In this document: positions 44,525 to 58,090 of the stretch, piece after piece
Numbering within the stretch: position 1 is the first letter of the stretch
Layout of the letters: each line of letters starts with the position of its first letter
Assembly (NCBI GenBank): GCA_002105175.1
Contig: MCGE01000006.1
Span: forward strand, 806,001-870,000
Origin: Absidia repens
Lineage: Eukaryota > Mucoromycota > Mucoromycetes > Mucorales > Cunninghamellaceae
Length of the DNA: 64,000 nt
Reading direction: 5' to 3'
The notes under the pieces: generated by a model
Told to the model about the DNA's origin: nothing
Databases searched by the model: none
Seen by the model: only the letters and a program-made list of their open reading frames with translations
Made by a program: the position numbers and the translations under genes

Positions 44525-47500
44525 CTAATTCAATCGTCTTCGTTTTCGACTTTCCAATACTTGCAACAGTAGTTCGCTGCCCAAACTGAGTCCCTTTTCT
44601 TCCAACAACGACGATTTTTCTTCGTTCACAAATGGATTCCCAACTATTAATTCAACATTGAAAACAAATAAAAGTGATAAGCATTAGTATATACTTGGCA
44701 TGTAAATATCATATCCATATTGACTTTTTTTTTTTTTTTTTATTATTATTATTACCTTTTCCACGAGGTTGACCAAAAATTTCAAGTGGTAAATCATGTA
44801 AAACCGAAGGTAGCATTTTTCTAGATAGTTTCGCTAAATTGTCGCAACTTCGTCCAATAGCAGATGTTACCTTTCCTGTTTGATTTTCGTTATCAATAGC
44901 TTGAGATTGGTGGGTGCCATTGTTTTGCGGATTGCTTTCCCTTGACTTCATCGTCTTGTTTTGCATCATCACCAAGCCAAATTTGCCATGTTCGATGTTG
45001 TAGCGCATGATAAGCATCTTCAGTAGCTGATTTTCATTGTTGAAGCAATATCCCATTAACCAATCTTGTTCCACACCATCCAATGAGAGTTCTTCTAATA
45101 TTGTCAAAGCTTTGTCGATGTCCAAAGTTTTGATAGCTGTCGATGTTGTTGTAGTGGATATTGAGAGGATGATGTCAAAAAGAATCCATAGCCTTTCACG
45201 TCGATTGAAGTCAGAAGTTTCGTCATTCCGCTAAAAAAAAAAAAAAGACAGTTCCTAAATGAATTATGATGTTCAAAGCTTCTTATATTGAGGGATAGGG
45301 TATATTACTTACGACCATATTCAAACCATCAGGGAGTGAAGATTCAGTTACTTTCTTGACCTTTGCTTGGTAAATCATTTTTGTAGTAGGTGGTTCCTTC
45401 GAGATGGTATCCTGACAAATAGCTGAAGGGGCTGATGACTTAATATCGCCGAGGTCTGATGCTGATGATGCTGTAACAGATGTGTTATTTCCCAACCCAG
45501 TGTCATTTTGTTCAAGTTTGCAAAGGTGTTGCGTGGTATTATTCAACGTTCCGTCGTCGTTAATTCTGACATATGGTATTGTTGATGTCGATTGGATGTA
45601 TCGCAGCCTTTGTTCACGAGAAAAGATTTCATTTGGGACAGAGTTATCGCCGTTAAAGGTGACCGTTTCTTTGGCGACGATTTCATGAGTGGTGACATCT
45701 TCTTCCGGTACGGCTGATTGCTTTTCATTGCCGATACTAATGGTGCCGCCACCGTGTGTGATAATGCTTCCCGTATGATGATGGTGATGGTGATGTTGAT
45801 TGTTTCTGTTGTCGTTTTCTCTTCCAGAACCACCTGTCTTTGTTGTTGTTTCACCAATAGCAGTATTGAGTTTCGCAATCGTTTGTTTTCCTTGATTCAT
45901 AGAGCATTTTCCAATGTGATTCTCAGATTCGTCACGAATGTCCAGGATATTTTCTGCAGTGGTTGTACCTTGTCCAACATGGCTTGATTCACGATACATG
46001 TCTTTGCCATTGGTGCCGATTTTGCTGCTGCCTGATTCATTCTCTTGCTGTTGCGTATACACCATGGAATTGATGGTTTGGTCTTCGAAGTCAAGTGCAC
46101 TAGTATTGTCATTGTCAAGTATTTCCTGATTGTTTGAGTCTGCCATATCTGTCTCGCTATTGGACGCTAGGATTCCATCGCCAAGAGGTACCGTTGTATC
46201 ATCATTCCGCCATTGATGTTCTCTGTAATTTTGATCAGGGAAGTCAGAATCCAGAAGATCACTTGCATCAGTACCATCCACACCTTGATTTTGTACACTA
46301 TCGCCGTCCACTGCTTCGTTGTCTGATCTTTCTTCATGGCCGATTTGTATAAGAGGAGTCGATTCATCCACATCGTTGCTGATTGTCCCCATTGTTTCTT
46401 TGATATAAGTTGCTGTTTGGTTTTGATCCAGAACACTTACTACCTTCGTAATGCTGCTGTTGATTTTCAATTGATCATCAGTCGCTACGGTCGAGTCATT
46501 GTCCTCCATCACTATTTTCATTTGATCGCTCGCTATGACATCTGGCTGTTCGTCATCACCATGAAGCTGTACTGAAGTGGAGTCTGAGGGTTTAACATTA
46601 CTAGTGTCGCCTGTTCCCGGTTTGTTGTTCAATAGTTGTGAGGTGTCATATTGTTCCGATAATTCATTTTCTCGTATAATTTGGGTTGCTTTCGAAAATG
46701 GTGGATGTTTTGCCGAGGCAATTGTGTCGTTATCAGGTAGTCCAATATCAGTAGTACCGGATTCACTAGCGTTTTCAGGATTAAGGAGAACATACCCAGA
46801 TGTGTTTTTGATCGGCCAGATATCCTAAGACAAAGTAAAAATAATAAATATATATAATATATATGCATATGTGAGCCCTGGTGCCTTTTTTTTTCTTTTC
46901 TTTTCTTAAAAAGCTTTAATACCTCGAGAGGGTTTTTACTATCATGTTCAAAAATTTCGTCAGACACTAAAAGCTTGACCGCTCCATCTTCAATTGTCCA
47001 TATGTCGATTTCAAAATGTTGCTTGTCCTTTGTTGATTGGAAAACTGCCGTGATATGATGATTTGTTGTAGTGGGTATAATGCGAGTGGATGAGAGAGTG
47101 AATGATGACAGTTTTGTAGGAGAGAGCTGAGCCAGTATTTTTCGGTGGTAATTGCCAGGCCATTCGATCAGATAAAGATAGGTGATGTCGTTATTTTCAT
47201 GGTTGTCGTCGTTCATTTCGCTACTGTAATGTGCTGAATCATTGTCATCACCATTGGCTTTTGCCTTTTGTCCCACAGCTATAAACACCGTATGGAGTCC
47301 AGGGGCACGCACGCCCATGAGATTTGTGATGGGTTCTAATAGAAATAAGCATATCAATGTGAATCAATTTTGTATCTTCAGTGGGTGTGGGTGGAGTGGA
47401 GCTTATATAGGACACTTACTATTTCCGTTCATAACGAAGTCTGTCCACGTGTAACCATGTAAAATATGGAGCCCATCAACCATTTGTTTCCTGAAGAGTG

Positions 47501-48350
47501 CTTGGAATCGTAAAACTTGAATGTAGCCTTCACTTGTGCCAACAAAAATTCTAGGGTCACTGTATCCTAGTCGCATATCGAAATTACTTTGAGGCAAGAC
47601 ATGAATTGCAGTAATGTCACCAACAGCAAGAGCAGGAAGCTTCAAGTCAGTCACTCGGCCACGAATACGACTGTGTCGATGGTCATTGCTAGTATCATGG
47701 AGTAACGCTACTTGCACAGATTGATCACGTTTCCCTAGGACAAGAAGGTGCCGCAAATGTTTTTCTTGTAGTATTTCCGTTGTCGACTTTTGTACCTATC
47801 AAACAAATCAATAAGCAATGTGAATATGATGTCCTGCTTGAAAGGTAAGTTTCATATCGTTCAACTACATACCAAAACCAAGGGTTGACTTGTCATAGCA
47901 ACAGCCGAGATATCTCCCACCATTGGCAAATCAAAATGCACCAGTTTAGTATTGTTTTCGAGTATCCGGTGCCAAAATACATATATCCTTGGTTTGATGA
48001 AGTTGTCTGTAGTAGATTTGCTTGTTGTGGTCACGATAATAAGGATTGGCTTCTTCCTAAACGTGGCTTCCAAAACATGTTCTATCACCAGCTACAAAAA
48101 AATAATAATAATAATACAATAGCAAAGTGAGTATAAAGTAATATTCATAACTGAATTTACCTACTTGTTGTTCGCCAGCAATATCATTCAGGTCGCTTGT
48201 TGTCACAGTGCTAATAAGCTTGTTTTTCAAAATTCCACTGTAGACCCCAACAAATTGTTCATTGTGTCGATAAAATAAATCCGGTACTTCCATATCTTCT
48301 TCATCGGAATGAGATGAGGTTATGAACTTGGTATGAGAAACATCAGACAT
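44525..48350 (-). CDS. Unrecognised 1099-aa protein, beta-propeller-like N-terminal half
   Basis: Seven exons in coding order: 48350-48165, 48091-47873, 47795-47420, 47335-46923, 46824-45313, 45230-44756, 44643-44525 (3300 nt), every join in phase. I do not recognise the family. The first 450 residues alternate short hydrophobic strands and polar turns (for example GDISAVAMTSQPLVL, HLLVLGKRDQSVQVALL, PRIFVGTSEGYIQVLRF), suggesting a degenerate WD-type propeller. Residues about 480-900 are acidic, Asn/Ser/Thr-rich and probably disordered, with a run of His. A helical region (RLWILFDIIL ... LDIDKALTILEELSLDG) follows, then a basic end, LESRKRRRLN, that could be a nuclear signal. A possible resemblance to the propeller-plus-helical-bundle plan of Rrn6/TAF1C factors is a guess. 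Confidence 0.85.
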
Positions 48351-49134
48351 GAAGAATAATATATAGAATAGTAAAAGTTCAATGAGAAAGGAAAAGGGAA
48401 AAAAAAAGTTGCTTTGTTCTAGCGAATTTTTCCGTTCTCGATTTAGGACTCAGCAATTTAACACTGGGTTATGGCTTAAAACCATCTATCTACCGTACCC
48501 ATCTTACTGCCATGAGCCGAATGTGTATGCGCATTAACTAATTCACACCATATGCTTGATTTTCGAAAAACAGCTTCTAAATATCATACATTGCGTTTTT
48601 CTTCTTCTCTTTTTTTTTCTTTCTGTGAAGCCTTGCCCAGACTTTTTCAAATTTGCTACTGTATGAAACATCTCTTTTCCATAAAGTATTGTGTTCCGTG
48701 GATTATTTTTTTGCCCAGATATTCTTTCCCTGTTGAAGATACATGGATTATTGTATCTTCACTTTTTTTTCTTTTTTTTTTTTTTTTTTTTTTTTTTTGG
48801 GGGGGGGGAAACGTCAAGAACCGCTTAAAATAAATTAAAGTTAAAATGGACCGAGCATAAAGGCATCTTGTGTACTGTGCAGTAATGAGCTGTGATATAA
48901 CCAAGTATACAAGATAAAGATTATAATAGTATATGTATATATAAAGTGGTGATGCTATGTGATGGGGTAGTGCTGACTCTTTGTCATAATCTTCGATAGG
49001 ACGACAGTCGGGTTTTGAAAAGAGTGTTTTCACATGTATGTCAGCATTTTTAAAAAGCAGGCCAACTAAATTAAAATTTGGTTCCTTTTTTTTTCTTTCT
49101 TTCTTCTCTTTATACACTACTATACATATATAAA
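48351..49134. other. Divergent promoter region before PXMP4
   Basis: AT-rich, with a T/G homopolymer tract (about 48762-48808) and the motif GTACTGTGCAGTA at 48872-48884. No gene is seen. Confidence 0.55.
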
Positions 49135-49997
49135 ATGGATGCTATCACACAAATCATTCTTGATCCTAAATACCACGACATCCTTGCCATTGTCAAAGCA
49201 CTGCGAAACGGCATCGTTTATGGCGCCAAAGTACGATTTCCACATGCTCTGGTAATGACCTTTTTATTCAAATCTGGGCCGTAAGTACCGAAACAACAAA
49301 ATGATATAAGAGTCAAATAAGGGTGGGGAAGACTGAGCTAGGATGTACTAAGACAAAGGGGGACATTTTACTCTGTCGTAGACTCAAGGACAAGATCCGA
49401 GGTGTATTTAGAGCAACCAAGCAACATGCAAAGAATTTAGGTACTTTTGCCACTATATACAAGACACTTATGTACATCCAAAAGAAGTTGAACGGGGAAA
49501 AGGAAGCTGGACATCATGCCTTTATCGCTGGTCTTGTCGGTGGCTACTATGTCTTTGGTGAAAACAATAATATCAACCAACAGGTAGGGGACAAATCGAT
49601 GATTGTGCGTTTGCTTTTGATGAGCGATTCCAGCCTAATGATCTATTATGCGGGACTCTTTTTATTTTTTTAGATTGTGCTATATCTCTTCTCTAGAGTT
49701 GTGATGGCTTTGGTCAAGCTACCAGTGAAACGGGAAATCGTAGATGCTCCTCAACATACATACCCTATCTTTGCTGCTGTTATATGGGGTGCTGTGATGG
49801 TAAGAAAGGGGAAAATAATGGTGATCACAATATAACTAGGGTTCACTGTATATTTACTATTTTTATTTTTATCTTAGTGGCTGTTCAACAAGGAAGGTGA
49901 CACTTTACAACCTTCTCTTAGAGCCTCTATGCAATACATTTACAAGGACAGCGACAATTGGACTAGCCTGAAAACATTACTCTGGCACAACAAGTAG
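49135..49997 (+). CDS. Peroxisomal membrane protein 4 (PXMP4/PMP24)
   Basis: Exons 49135-49280, 49382-49583, 49674-49799 and 49878-49997 join to 197 aa. The family signature ALRNGIVYGAKVRFPHALVM sits at the N-terminus, followed by TKQHAKNLGTFATIYK and a hydrophobic central segment AFIAGLVGGYYVFG, consistent with an integral peroxisomal (Tim17-like fold) membrane protein. Mammalian PXMP4 is 212 aa, so length fits. The precise transport role of the family is unsettled. The promoter is shared with the divergent minus-strand gene ending at 48350. Confidence 0.93.
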
Positions 49998-50879
49998 ATT
50001 ATTCCCAACAAATAGATTGGTCTCATTTTGTTTTATCATTATTACAATTTTTACAAACTTGAATAAATATTCGGCTCTTATTATATAGCATTCTTGTACT
50101 TTACGAGTTGAAGGAAGGGGAGGGGAATCATGATTGTGAAGATGACAGTAAAGCATTATTAGTTTTAGTTTCATGACATACATACTATAAAGGGAGAATT
50201 GACTTGAATTTATTGACATAATCGTTTATATAGTGGATGTGTTTAATTCAGTTATAATTTACATGGCCATGGCGCTTTTTTACTTGCCTTCAAATTTGCG
50301 GGGTAGTAATATATGGGTGCTCAACGTTTATTATATAGGTTACACAGGATTACTATTTTTTGTTAAGAGGTCGACAGTTTCCTTGAGACCCTTTGTTTTA
50401 TTTTACTACTCCTTTGGAGTTATATATATAAACAAGTCGTTCCAAATAAATCGGATCCACCATCAATCACTATAATTATATTTATTATAAAAGTCAATAA
50501 GCGTAACGTACGACAAAGTAAGAGGATAGGCAATTCTACGTAACTAGAAAGCTATTCTATGCGGGTGGGATGTGTTATTCTATAGTATGGGGCAAATTAT
50601 TCCAAAAAGAAAGGAAATGCAAAGATATCGTAGTATTTGCTTCACTAGAAGAGAACCATCATACTGCTGATGCTGAATGGTGGAAATTAATTAAGGAATG
50701 AAGGCTAGCCACCATATCAACGCTCTTTAGTGGTGTAGATTGCTGTAAAGTAACCAAAAAATTAAAAAATAGAGCAAACATAATATTATTTATTGTCATG
50801 AGAAAGGAAACCCGGAATTCAATGGTGCAGATCTCTGTCATGAGAAGAGAATCATCCTGTTGACCATGTCCGTGGTAAA
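49998..50879. other. Intergenic after PXMP4
   Basis: 3' UTR of PXMP4 followed by AT-rich DNA. A plus-strand frame at 50233-50475 is hydrophobic by composition but has no recognisable motif. No gene is called. Confidence 0.5.
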
Positions 50880-51250
50880 CCAATTCTCCCGAGAGAGACT
50901 ACAAGAATTATTTCAAAGCCCGCCCACATGAATATTTATTTTCGTCCACCTTTTATCTTTCGCTTCCTTTTTTCTTCAACATTGTACCTTCTATGGGGTT
51001 ATGGTGATCTGAGATTAGTGTTATAATTAGTTTAGAATGGGGTTCAGATCAGGGATTACAACATGCATGGGGAAACCCTTTCATTTTGGATTCAGGATTT
51101 AGAACTAGTTAATAGTTGGCTTTTTGGAGCCTCCATTAGCGTAGTTTAGCGTTAGTATGTCCACATTTTTAACTACATCTGAATAAAATACGTCTATCTT
51201 TGCCTATTCCAAACGACAAAATGTCCCATTAGACTTTCTCATGTCTTGCC
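50880..51250 (+). repeat. Dispersed repeat family core, copy E
   Basis: Plus-strand copy with GGGGTTCAGATCAGGGATTA, GCATGGGGAAACCC, TTTCATTTTGGATTCAGG and CTACATCTGAATAAAATACG, then TCATGTCTTG. The reverse complement aligns well with copy A at 3.4-3.68 kb. Confidence 0.8.
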
Positions 51251-51758
51251 CACTAGAACTCTTATATACCACCGTTAGCCTCTTTAGAATTGGTTATAGC
51301 ATTCATCAGATCTCCCGCTAGTCGCCCTTATCCTGATTTCATTAGGTCCCTTGATTGCTGTTGACTTTCCCAGTTTATGCTTATGCCTCATTATAATATA
51401 TTCTTAAACAGTACTACTATCAGAACCATAGGATATTGAACAATCCTGTTTTTCCTTTCCTTTCATAATTCCAACCTGGCTCTTTCATCCAAGGACTATG
51501 ATCCTGCCAAAGAAATTAATCCCCTCCCAGCAATACGCTCCCCCTCCTATTCATATTTCTGACATAAAAGCCGTAACAAAAGTTTCAAAACAATGTCACA
51601 GCACACTACACCTTAGTATCCTTGCCCTCTAAAATAATGATAATAAAGAATAATTTTATTAAAAACAATGTATGCCGAATAAAAGTATATGATACAAAAA
51701 ATCAATGCTATACTAGTATGAATAATAGTGCTAGATATAAGGGGATGAAATTCTAAAG
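51251..51758. other. Outer repeat flank and WDR6 3' flank
   Basis: No coding sequence. The left part probably continues the repeat arm; the right part is the 3' flank of the WDR6-like gene. Confidence 0.5.
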
Positions 51759-52704
51759 CTACTTCAAATGGTTATCTAGTCTAGGAACAGGATGTAATTT
51801 GACACTTTGTAATCCAATTCCTGTCAATGTCAGGTGAGTTATTCCTCTACCAGTAAAAAAAGGAAAAAAAAAAGGAAAAAGAAAGATACAAAAAGGTCAG
51901 TCTTCCGAATGATTCATTTTAGGCTACACTAAACGTGTTTGTACTTACCCAAGCCGAATGCCATCCAGTGCTGAAGGATCAGGAATATCCACAAAAATCG
52001 AATCCACCGGTTGTAAATTCAAAGTTGTTTCGTTTGTCTGTCCCGGAACTGCCACAGTGGCAACAGCCCATATATTGAGTCGTTGATCTGTTGACACCGT
52101 GGTCACCATAAAGTTTTGTAGTTTGCTTTTTTGACATATATAAACACCATTGACAGAAGAGGCGTGAGCATCAGGCAGAATACATGGTTCACCACCTAAA
52201 ATCTTCCCGTTTGCCTTGCTGATCAACATTACCGTCACTGCGTTGTCCTCGCCGCCTGTCACGATCAGTAATGAGGATTTGTCATAATCCGCCACCTCCA
52301 ATGCATTCACTCCAGACATATGAAGATGATGAGAAGCAATAGGTGCGGTCAGTTTGATAGCCGGCTTGGTGGGATCCATTTCGATATCCACGATATTTTC
52401 AAGAACAGAATACAACTCGGTGTTGATATCCCACAGAGCCACCCTTAAAAAAATATGTCAGCTTATCAAATGCGAAATCCAATCACACGTTGTACTTACT
52501 TTCCATCCGTCGCCGATGTAAAAAACAAAATTCGATCTTTTTCATCATCCTGCTTAAGTGCAATGTTGGTGATTTGAAGAATACATTTTGCATGCCAGGT
52601 ACCATCCACCAAAAGAGAAAATTTCCTAGATTTTTCATTGAATAACCAAATCTGATACATCATCTCATTAGCTAGGCTCAGTATATGCGAGTTGTCCTCC
52701 TTTA

Positions 52705-52761
<57 letters not shown>

Positions 52762-55700
52762 ACCCGAATCATAGCATCAGAATATACGGCCCCGACCAAG
52801 TGGAGACCAAGGGCAGCATTGATAGTTCTCGTTGTAAGATCCATAATTCGTGTTTCGATTCGCTCATCACTATGGTAAAGAAAAGTGAGTATGGTAATAT
52901 TTTTAGATGTATATACTTTGATAGCATACCCAACAATAGGACATGTTGCCCATTCTATACAGCTGATTGTCGCATTGTCCGATTTTTGGTTGTCTTGATG
53001 CATTTCCAGTTTCCAACATATAAGTTCTTCTTTTCCGCCCCCAGTAAATAAAAGAGTATCGATTCCACGACTCCATTCAAGACATTTAATCACCGATCTG
53101 TGCTTTCGAATAATAGAATGAGTAGTGAAATTGGACTGATCCCCAGGAAAGTCTGTTTGTAATAAAAAATATACAGCAGGTCAGTAAAATGTATTATTAT
53201 CATACCAATCGAGCTTCTGACTTCTACTTACGTTGATGTATACGGAGGGTTGTATCTTCACCTCCAGTGGCAAATAAGATAGGGTCACTCGTTTCTTCCT
53301 GGTTGGGTAGTTGTTCTATATATATGACAAAATAATAAACAGCAATGTATCATCAGAAAGAAGTTTGGTTGACATTGATCATAGCATCAGTTCCTTACCT
53401 AGGTACTTGATCGTTCGGACCTCTCTACCGTGGTAATTTTCCTAAATATAAATGATATCGAATTAGCATGCAAACTTTAACCCTTTCGTCATCCTAGCTT
53501 TCCATGATTTAACAATCATACCTGGAGAGTACATTCTTCGAAGCTTTCAGAGGCATCAGTTCCATCACGAGAATATGTATAAATCTATATAAATATAACG
53601 AAAGAAAAGATCAACATTTTAGACATACAGTTGAAATTCATCCATTTCCCGTTCTCACCCATTAACTTACAGAATCCTTTCGAATAAAAGCAAATGAGGC
53701 ATTTTTCAATCGAGCATCCAAGGTATTAAAGTGCCAACGCCTATGAGCACCGCCGCAAGAAATAGATAGCATCTAATTATATATATTTATATATATTTAT
53801 ATATATAAACAAGGGCTCTAGTCATCAGCATTTTTGCTTCCCCAGCTTTTTTTTTTGTCACTTACCTCATAGTGTTTCGTTTCATTATATACAAAGAATG
53901 ATTTTTGGTAGAATCCCAAAAGCAGTAGATTTTCGTCGATATATACGGCGCCTTCAAGCGATCCTTTTGTCACCTTGTTTCGATAAACTTTTTCCAATTT
54001 GAGATCCACGCTTTCAGTCACTGTATCACCCCCATGATTATCCAGTCCAACCACATATGTTTCTGGGGATGATGGTGGAGGGTTTGTAATTGTAAGACGG
54101 TATTCGTTGTAGCATCCATCACGACCAGTAGTCCAAAACGTAACCACGTGGGGTGTATCTTCATTTAGCATATTGTCGTTCATGGTCGTTGATGATGGTT
54201 TGATGGTGACCCTTGCGAAACCTTGCTTTCCGTGAGTTTTCCGCAATTCGATGTTGGGCAAGATCAATAACTTGTCATAAGTGCAATCAAGTAAATCTGG
54301 TAAACGATATATTACAATAGACGATTGTTTTGAGCCAAGAATGAGGATGTGCTTATGTTCCATTAATGATGCTGAAATAACGGTGGTAGGGGTTTCTGGT
54401 AACTTGAGCATAAATGGTGAGCTGACTGAGGGCTATGAGAAAAGAAGAAGAAAAGTGTAAATGTGATGATGCAATATCAATATGACCTCTGAATAATCCA
54501 TTTGCTACCTTGCTTTTGTTGGAGATGTCCAGCCGATGTAAATATAGTTCCCCATTAAAACTGTAAGATAAAACGTAGAAAATAGATTCATTTGCTGTAT
54601 AACGAATGATAAAAGTATTAGAAATGGCTTTTTTTCTTTTCTTTCCACATTACCTTGGGATCTAATGATGATTATTGTAACTATGTTTTTAGTGTGTACG
54701 TTCAACTTCAACGACGAGAATTCACCTCGACCACTATAGAATGAGAGAGCACCATTTTTACTACCAACGACAATAAGGCGCCCGCAAGTTGATCCTTCCA
54801 GTACAGGGTAGCCACGCAGATCATCATCGCGGTAGGCTTCAGTAATAGTAGGTGTACCTGTTGCCTCATCAAATTTGACCAATTGACTATCTCGAAAATG
54901 CAAAACCATTAAAAACAAGTGAGTCATTACTTTAGATCTATTTTCAAGTGTTCTTGAACCTACCCCTGATCAGTTGATGCCATCAAGGTTTTACTGTCCA
55001 TCAATGCAAAATCCCGAATCTTCGTGTCCTTATATTCATCAGTAAGTCGCATACAGTTCAGAGCATCATCAGAATCTATTTTGATACAAGTGTAATCAAG
55101 TTAGTTAAATATTATATATCAAATCTACTACCAGTCTTGAAAAAAAAAAATCATCATTTTCTTACCAATAATATTTCGTTTGATAGACGCTAGAGACCAA
55201 AGACGGATACCGGAATCTTGACCACCAGTAGCAACAACTTTGTGATCAGGGCTAACAGCGCAGCTCCAAATATTCTTTCCTGTGTGTCCTTCCCAGCAGG
55301 CCAAACAATCCATACTTGAGTCACCCATATCAATCCCTTCAAACCCACTGTCCATCATCAAGCTGTTTTTCCATACTCGGCAGGTAGCATCTTCGGAAAT
55401 ACTGACCAAGTAGGTGTCCACAAACTGACAATCCCAAACACGAGCCGTGTGGCCAAATACAACTAAAGGCGGCTTGTTGGAATTCGCCATAGACCATATG
55501 CGAATTGTTCGATCGTCAGAGACGCTGGCAAGCATGGATCCATCTGGACTGAAACGTACACCAAAAATCACACCTTCATGACCAATCAATTGCCGGGAAA
55601 CGACACCGTCTCCTTGGTCGTTGCGTTCATTGACTTTCCATAAATGCACCTCATTGAATACAGTCCCTGATGCAAGCACAAGATCCTCCATGGTTTTGCC

Positions 55701-56262
55701 GAAAAAACGAGCTGAATACAAGATACATCGGACTTCACATTGGATACGGTAAAAGAGAGTTGATTGAATCGTTCTGGTCAAAGCTGGCGAGTCCGTTGGT
55801 GATAGTGCAGTCAGGTTGTAAACCTCAACAAAGTTGTGGGCATAGGCAATGGCGAGTTGATCGTAATTATTGCTTCCCTAATTCCCCCATGAACGTACAA
55901 AAATACAATCAGCGTGAGCATCTCCACTTCCCCTTCTATTGATTTTGATGTAGTCCGTAAGGTTACTTACAATGTCAGTTTGCAGAAACTGTATATCCAA
56001 TATCCAGTCACAAAACGGACCCAACGAGTCAGTGATGGTAATTCTATATAAATGATTAAATAAACACTGTAAGGACATCAAGTGATTGCCAAAGTACAAA
56101 GTTACTTACTTTGCTGTATCTACATCAACACTGAGTTCAATAAACGAGATATATTTGGATCCATAAACAGCCAGCTTCCTTGCTTCAACGCCTTCGAAAT
56201 TAGTCACCAAACCAGGAACTTTAGAGGGGCCAAAAAAAAAAAAAAAGAAAAAGTCAGTTACA

Positions 56263-56296
<34 letters not shown>

Positions 56297-56497
56297 AAAA
56301 AACAGTACTATAGTGTTTTTAATCCTACCAAAGGTGATACGATGAATACGGTTGTTTGGCAAGACTTCTTTGCAAGCGAGCAATTTTCCGGAATCAATGT
56401 TGTATAATTTGAGGAAAGGGCCTTGTCCCACGACTACCACATTCTTGTTGTAAAACGAAAGACTAGTAACAACACCAGCAAATAGATCCTTTTCCAT
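51759..56497 (-). CDS. WDR6/Rtt10 family WD-repeat protein (tRNA 2'-O-methylation partner)
   Basis: Seventeen exons, all in phase, give 1154 aa. In coding order: 56497-56329, 56218-56110, 56043-55971, 55877-55166, 55075-54964, 54886-54654, 54594-54509, 54432-53866, 53772-53671, 53584-53522, 53441-53399, 53315-53232, 53152-52930, 52869-52764, 52699-52500, 52443-51949, 51846-51759. WD repeats are clear in GHEGVIFGVRFSPDGSMLAS, DDRTIRIW, SISEDATCRVW and GHTGKNIWSCAVSPDHKVVA. Further family marks are CGGAHRRWHF, TGGEDTTLRIH, ATDGKVALWD and the C-terminal GIGLQSVKL. Yeast Rtt10/Trm734 and human WDR6 assist the Trm7/FTSJ1 methyltransferase at tRNA position 34. The intron at 52700-52763 contains a poly-T tract of nearly 50 on the plus strand. 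Confidence 0.93.
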
Positions 56498-56913
56498 GTA
56501 TAAAAGTAATCAAAACAAATAAATACTGTGGAGAAATTCCTTGTCAAAAATAAAGAAATCGTGAAAAGGGAAGTTTTTTTTTTTTGAGCAGGTAGACAGT
56601 TTAAAACACCGCCGATTTCCCGTTCCTGATTCGCTTTTGTCCCTAACACCAGTGCATTCTCTTCCCCCTCATCTTCACTCTTTCTTATCCTTTCGTAGTA
56701 TATACTACACATAATAAATTGATCATCTTCCACATCCCATATTTCGCATGATAAAACATTCAAGCATCCCACGTTTCATTCCTTCGCCTATTGTTTTCCC
56801 AATACATTCAATAAAAATAACACAATCAATTAACTTTTTCAAATTCACCTGAACGCATTTATTCATAATAATCAAACTGTACAAATAATAAAACTATAAC
56901 TTTAACTATATTA
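56498..56913. other. Spacer between the WDR6-like and helicase genes
   Basis: About 415 bp, AT-rich, with poly-T. It contains the WDR6 promoter and helicase 3' flank; no gene is seen. Confidence 0.55.
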
Positions 56914-58055
56914 CTATTCTGCTATAAAGTATCGAATGCTGTCCGCCTTTTTGATCCGGGATATAGCTCCTTTTCGTACCAATTGGTCCAGTTGTTGGTC
57001 TAGATTGCCCTTGATCTTACTGGTAGATATTGATTCGATCTGATTATCTTGGATTTCATTCTCCACAGCAAAGATCGCATCTTCCATAGAGAAGCTTGAT
57101 TTCCCTGTTCCAGCCAGTTGAAGTCCCCTGGTGACACATTGATCAAACGAAAGTGACGCGGTGTTGTTGCGCTTTTGTTTTTTTTGCTGTCTGCTGAATG
57201 TAGCGTTGTGAGTGCTTTTGGAGGAGGAGAATTCCCTTTTAATATTGAATGCTTCACGTTTCTGTTTCAAATTCACTAAATCCATTGTTGTCAACGTTGG
57301 TTCCAATTTCACCTTTTCTTCCGAAGTCTGGCGCCTAAAAATACTCTTAAGTGTTGTTCGTTGTTGTGCATTTTCAACCTTGATCGTCTTGTCTCCGAGT
57401 TGTTGTTGCACATATACAGATTCGGCTTTGATTTTAGTTTCCATTTTTCGTTTATTAGGCGGTGATGAAGTTTTCGATGGCGGTGATGGTAGCAACCGAT
57501 GAAGGGATGAGGCTGGCATGATACCAAAGTCGCGAGGAAGAATGGTTGCGTTTTGAAAATCGGTGGTATACTGTGTGTCGTTTTGACTCTCACCCAAATT
57601 GAAGTCGTCATAGCGATCATAGCCGTATACACCATAATCAGCACATCTATAACTCAAAAATAAAGATTGATTCACTATGAATTTACTATTCCTGATATCA
57701 TAATGCGTCGTTTTTTTCTTACCCTGTAGCAATTCTATTGAATTCGCGACCGTCATCTTCGAGTCGTAGATTGACATCTTCCACATAAGACAATCGTAGC
57801 ACCTGGGCAACCCAGCTTCGTACTTCAGAATTCCAGGTAGGTGTCTTTTTTTGGTATCCGTCAGCAGGAAGAGCATATAGAAAGCTACTAAGATCCGTAT
57901 CGACCACCGTTCCCCATTGTCGTCTTTGAGTGGCGGTGGTACAATAAAGGAAGCATTTGGCCCGAGTCATTGCAACATACATTAGACGACTAGACATAAA
58001 AATTCAAAAATAATTAATTTTGAGTCGAATATCGTTAACACCTCCTACCCCCGGC

Positions 58056-58090
<35 letters not shown>

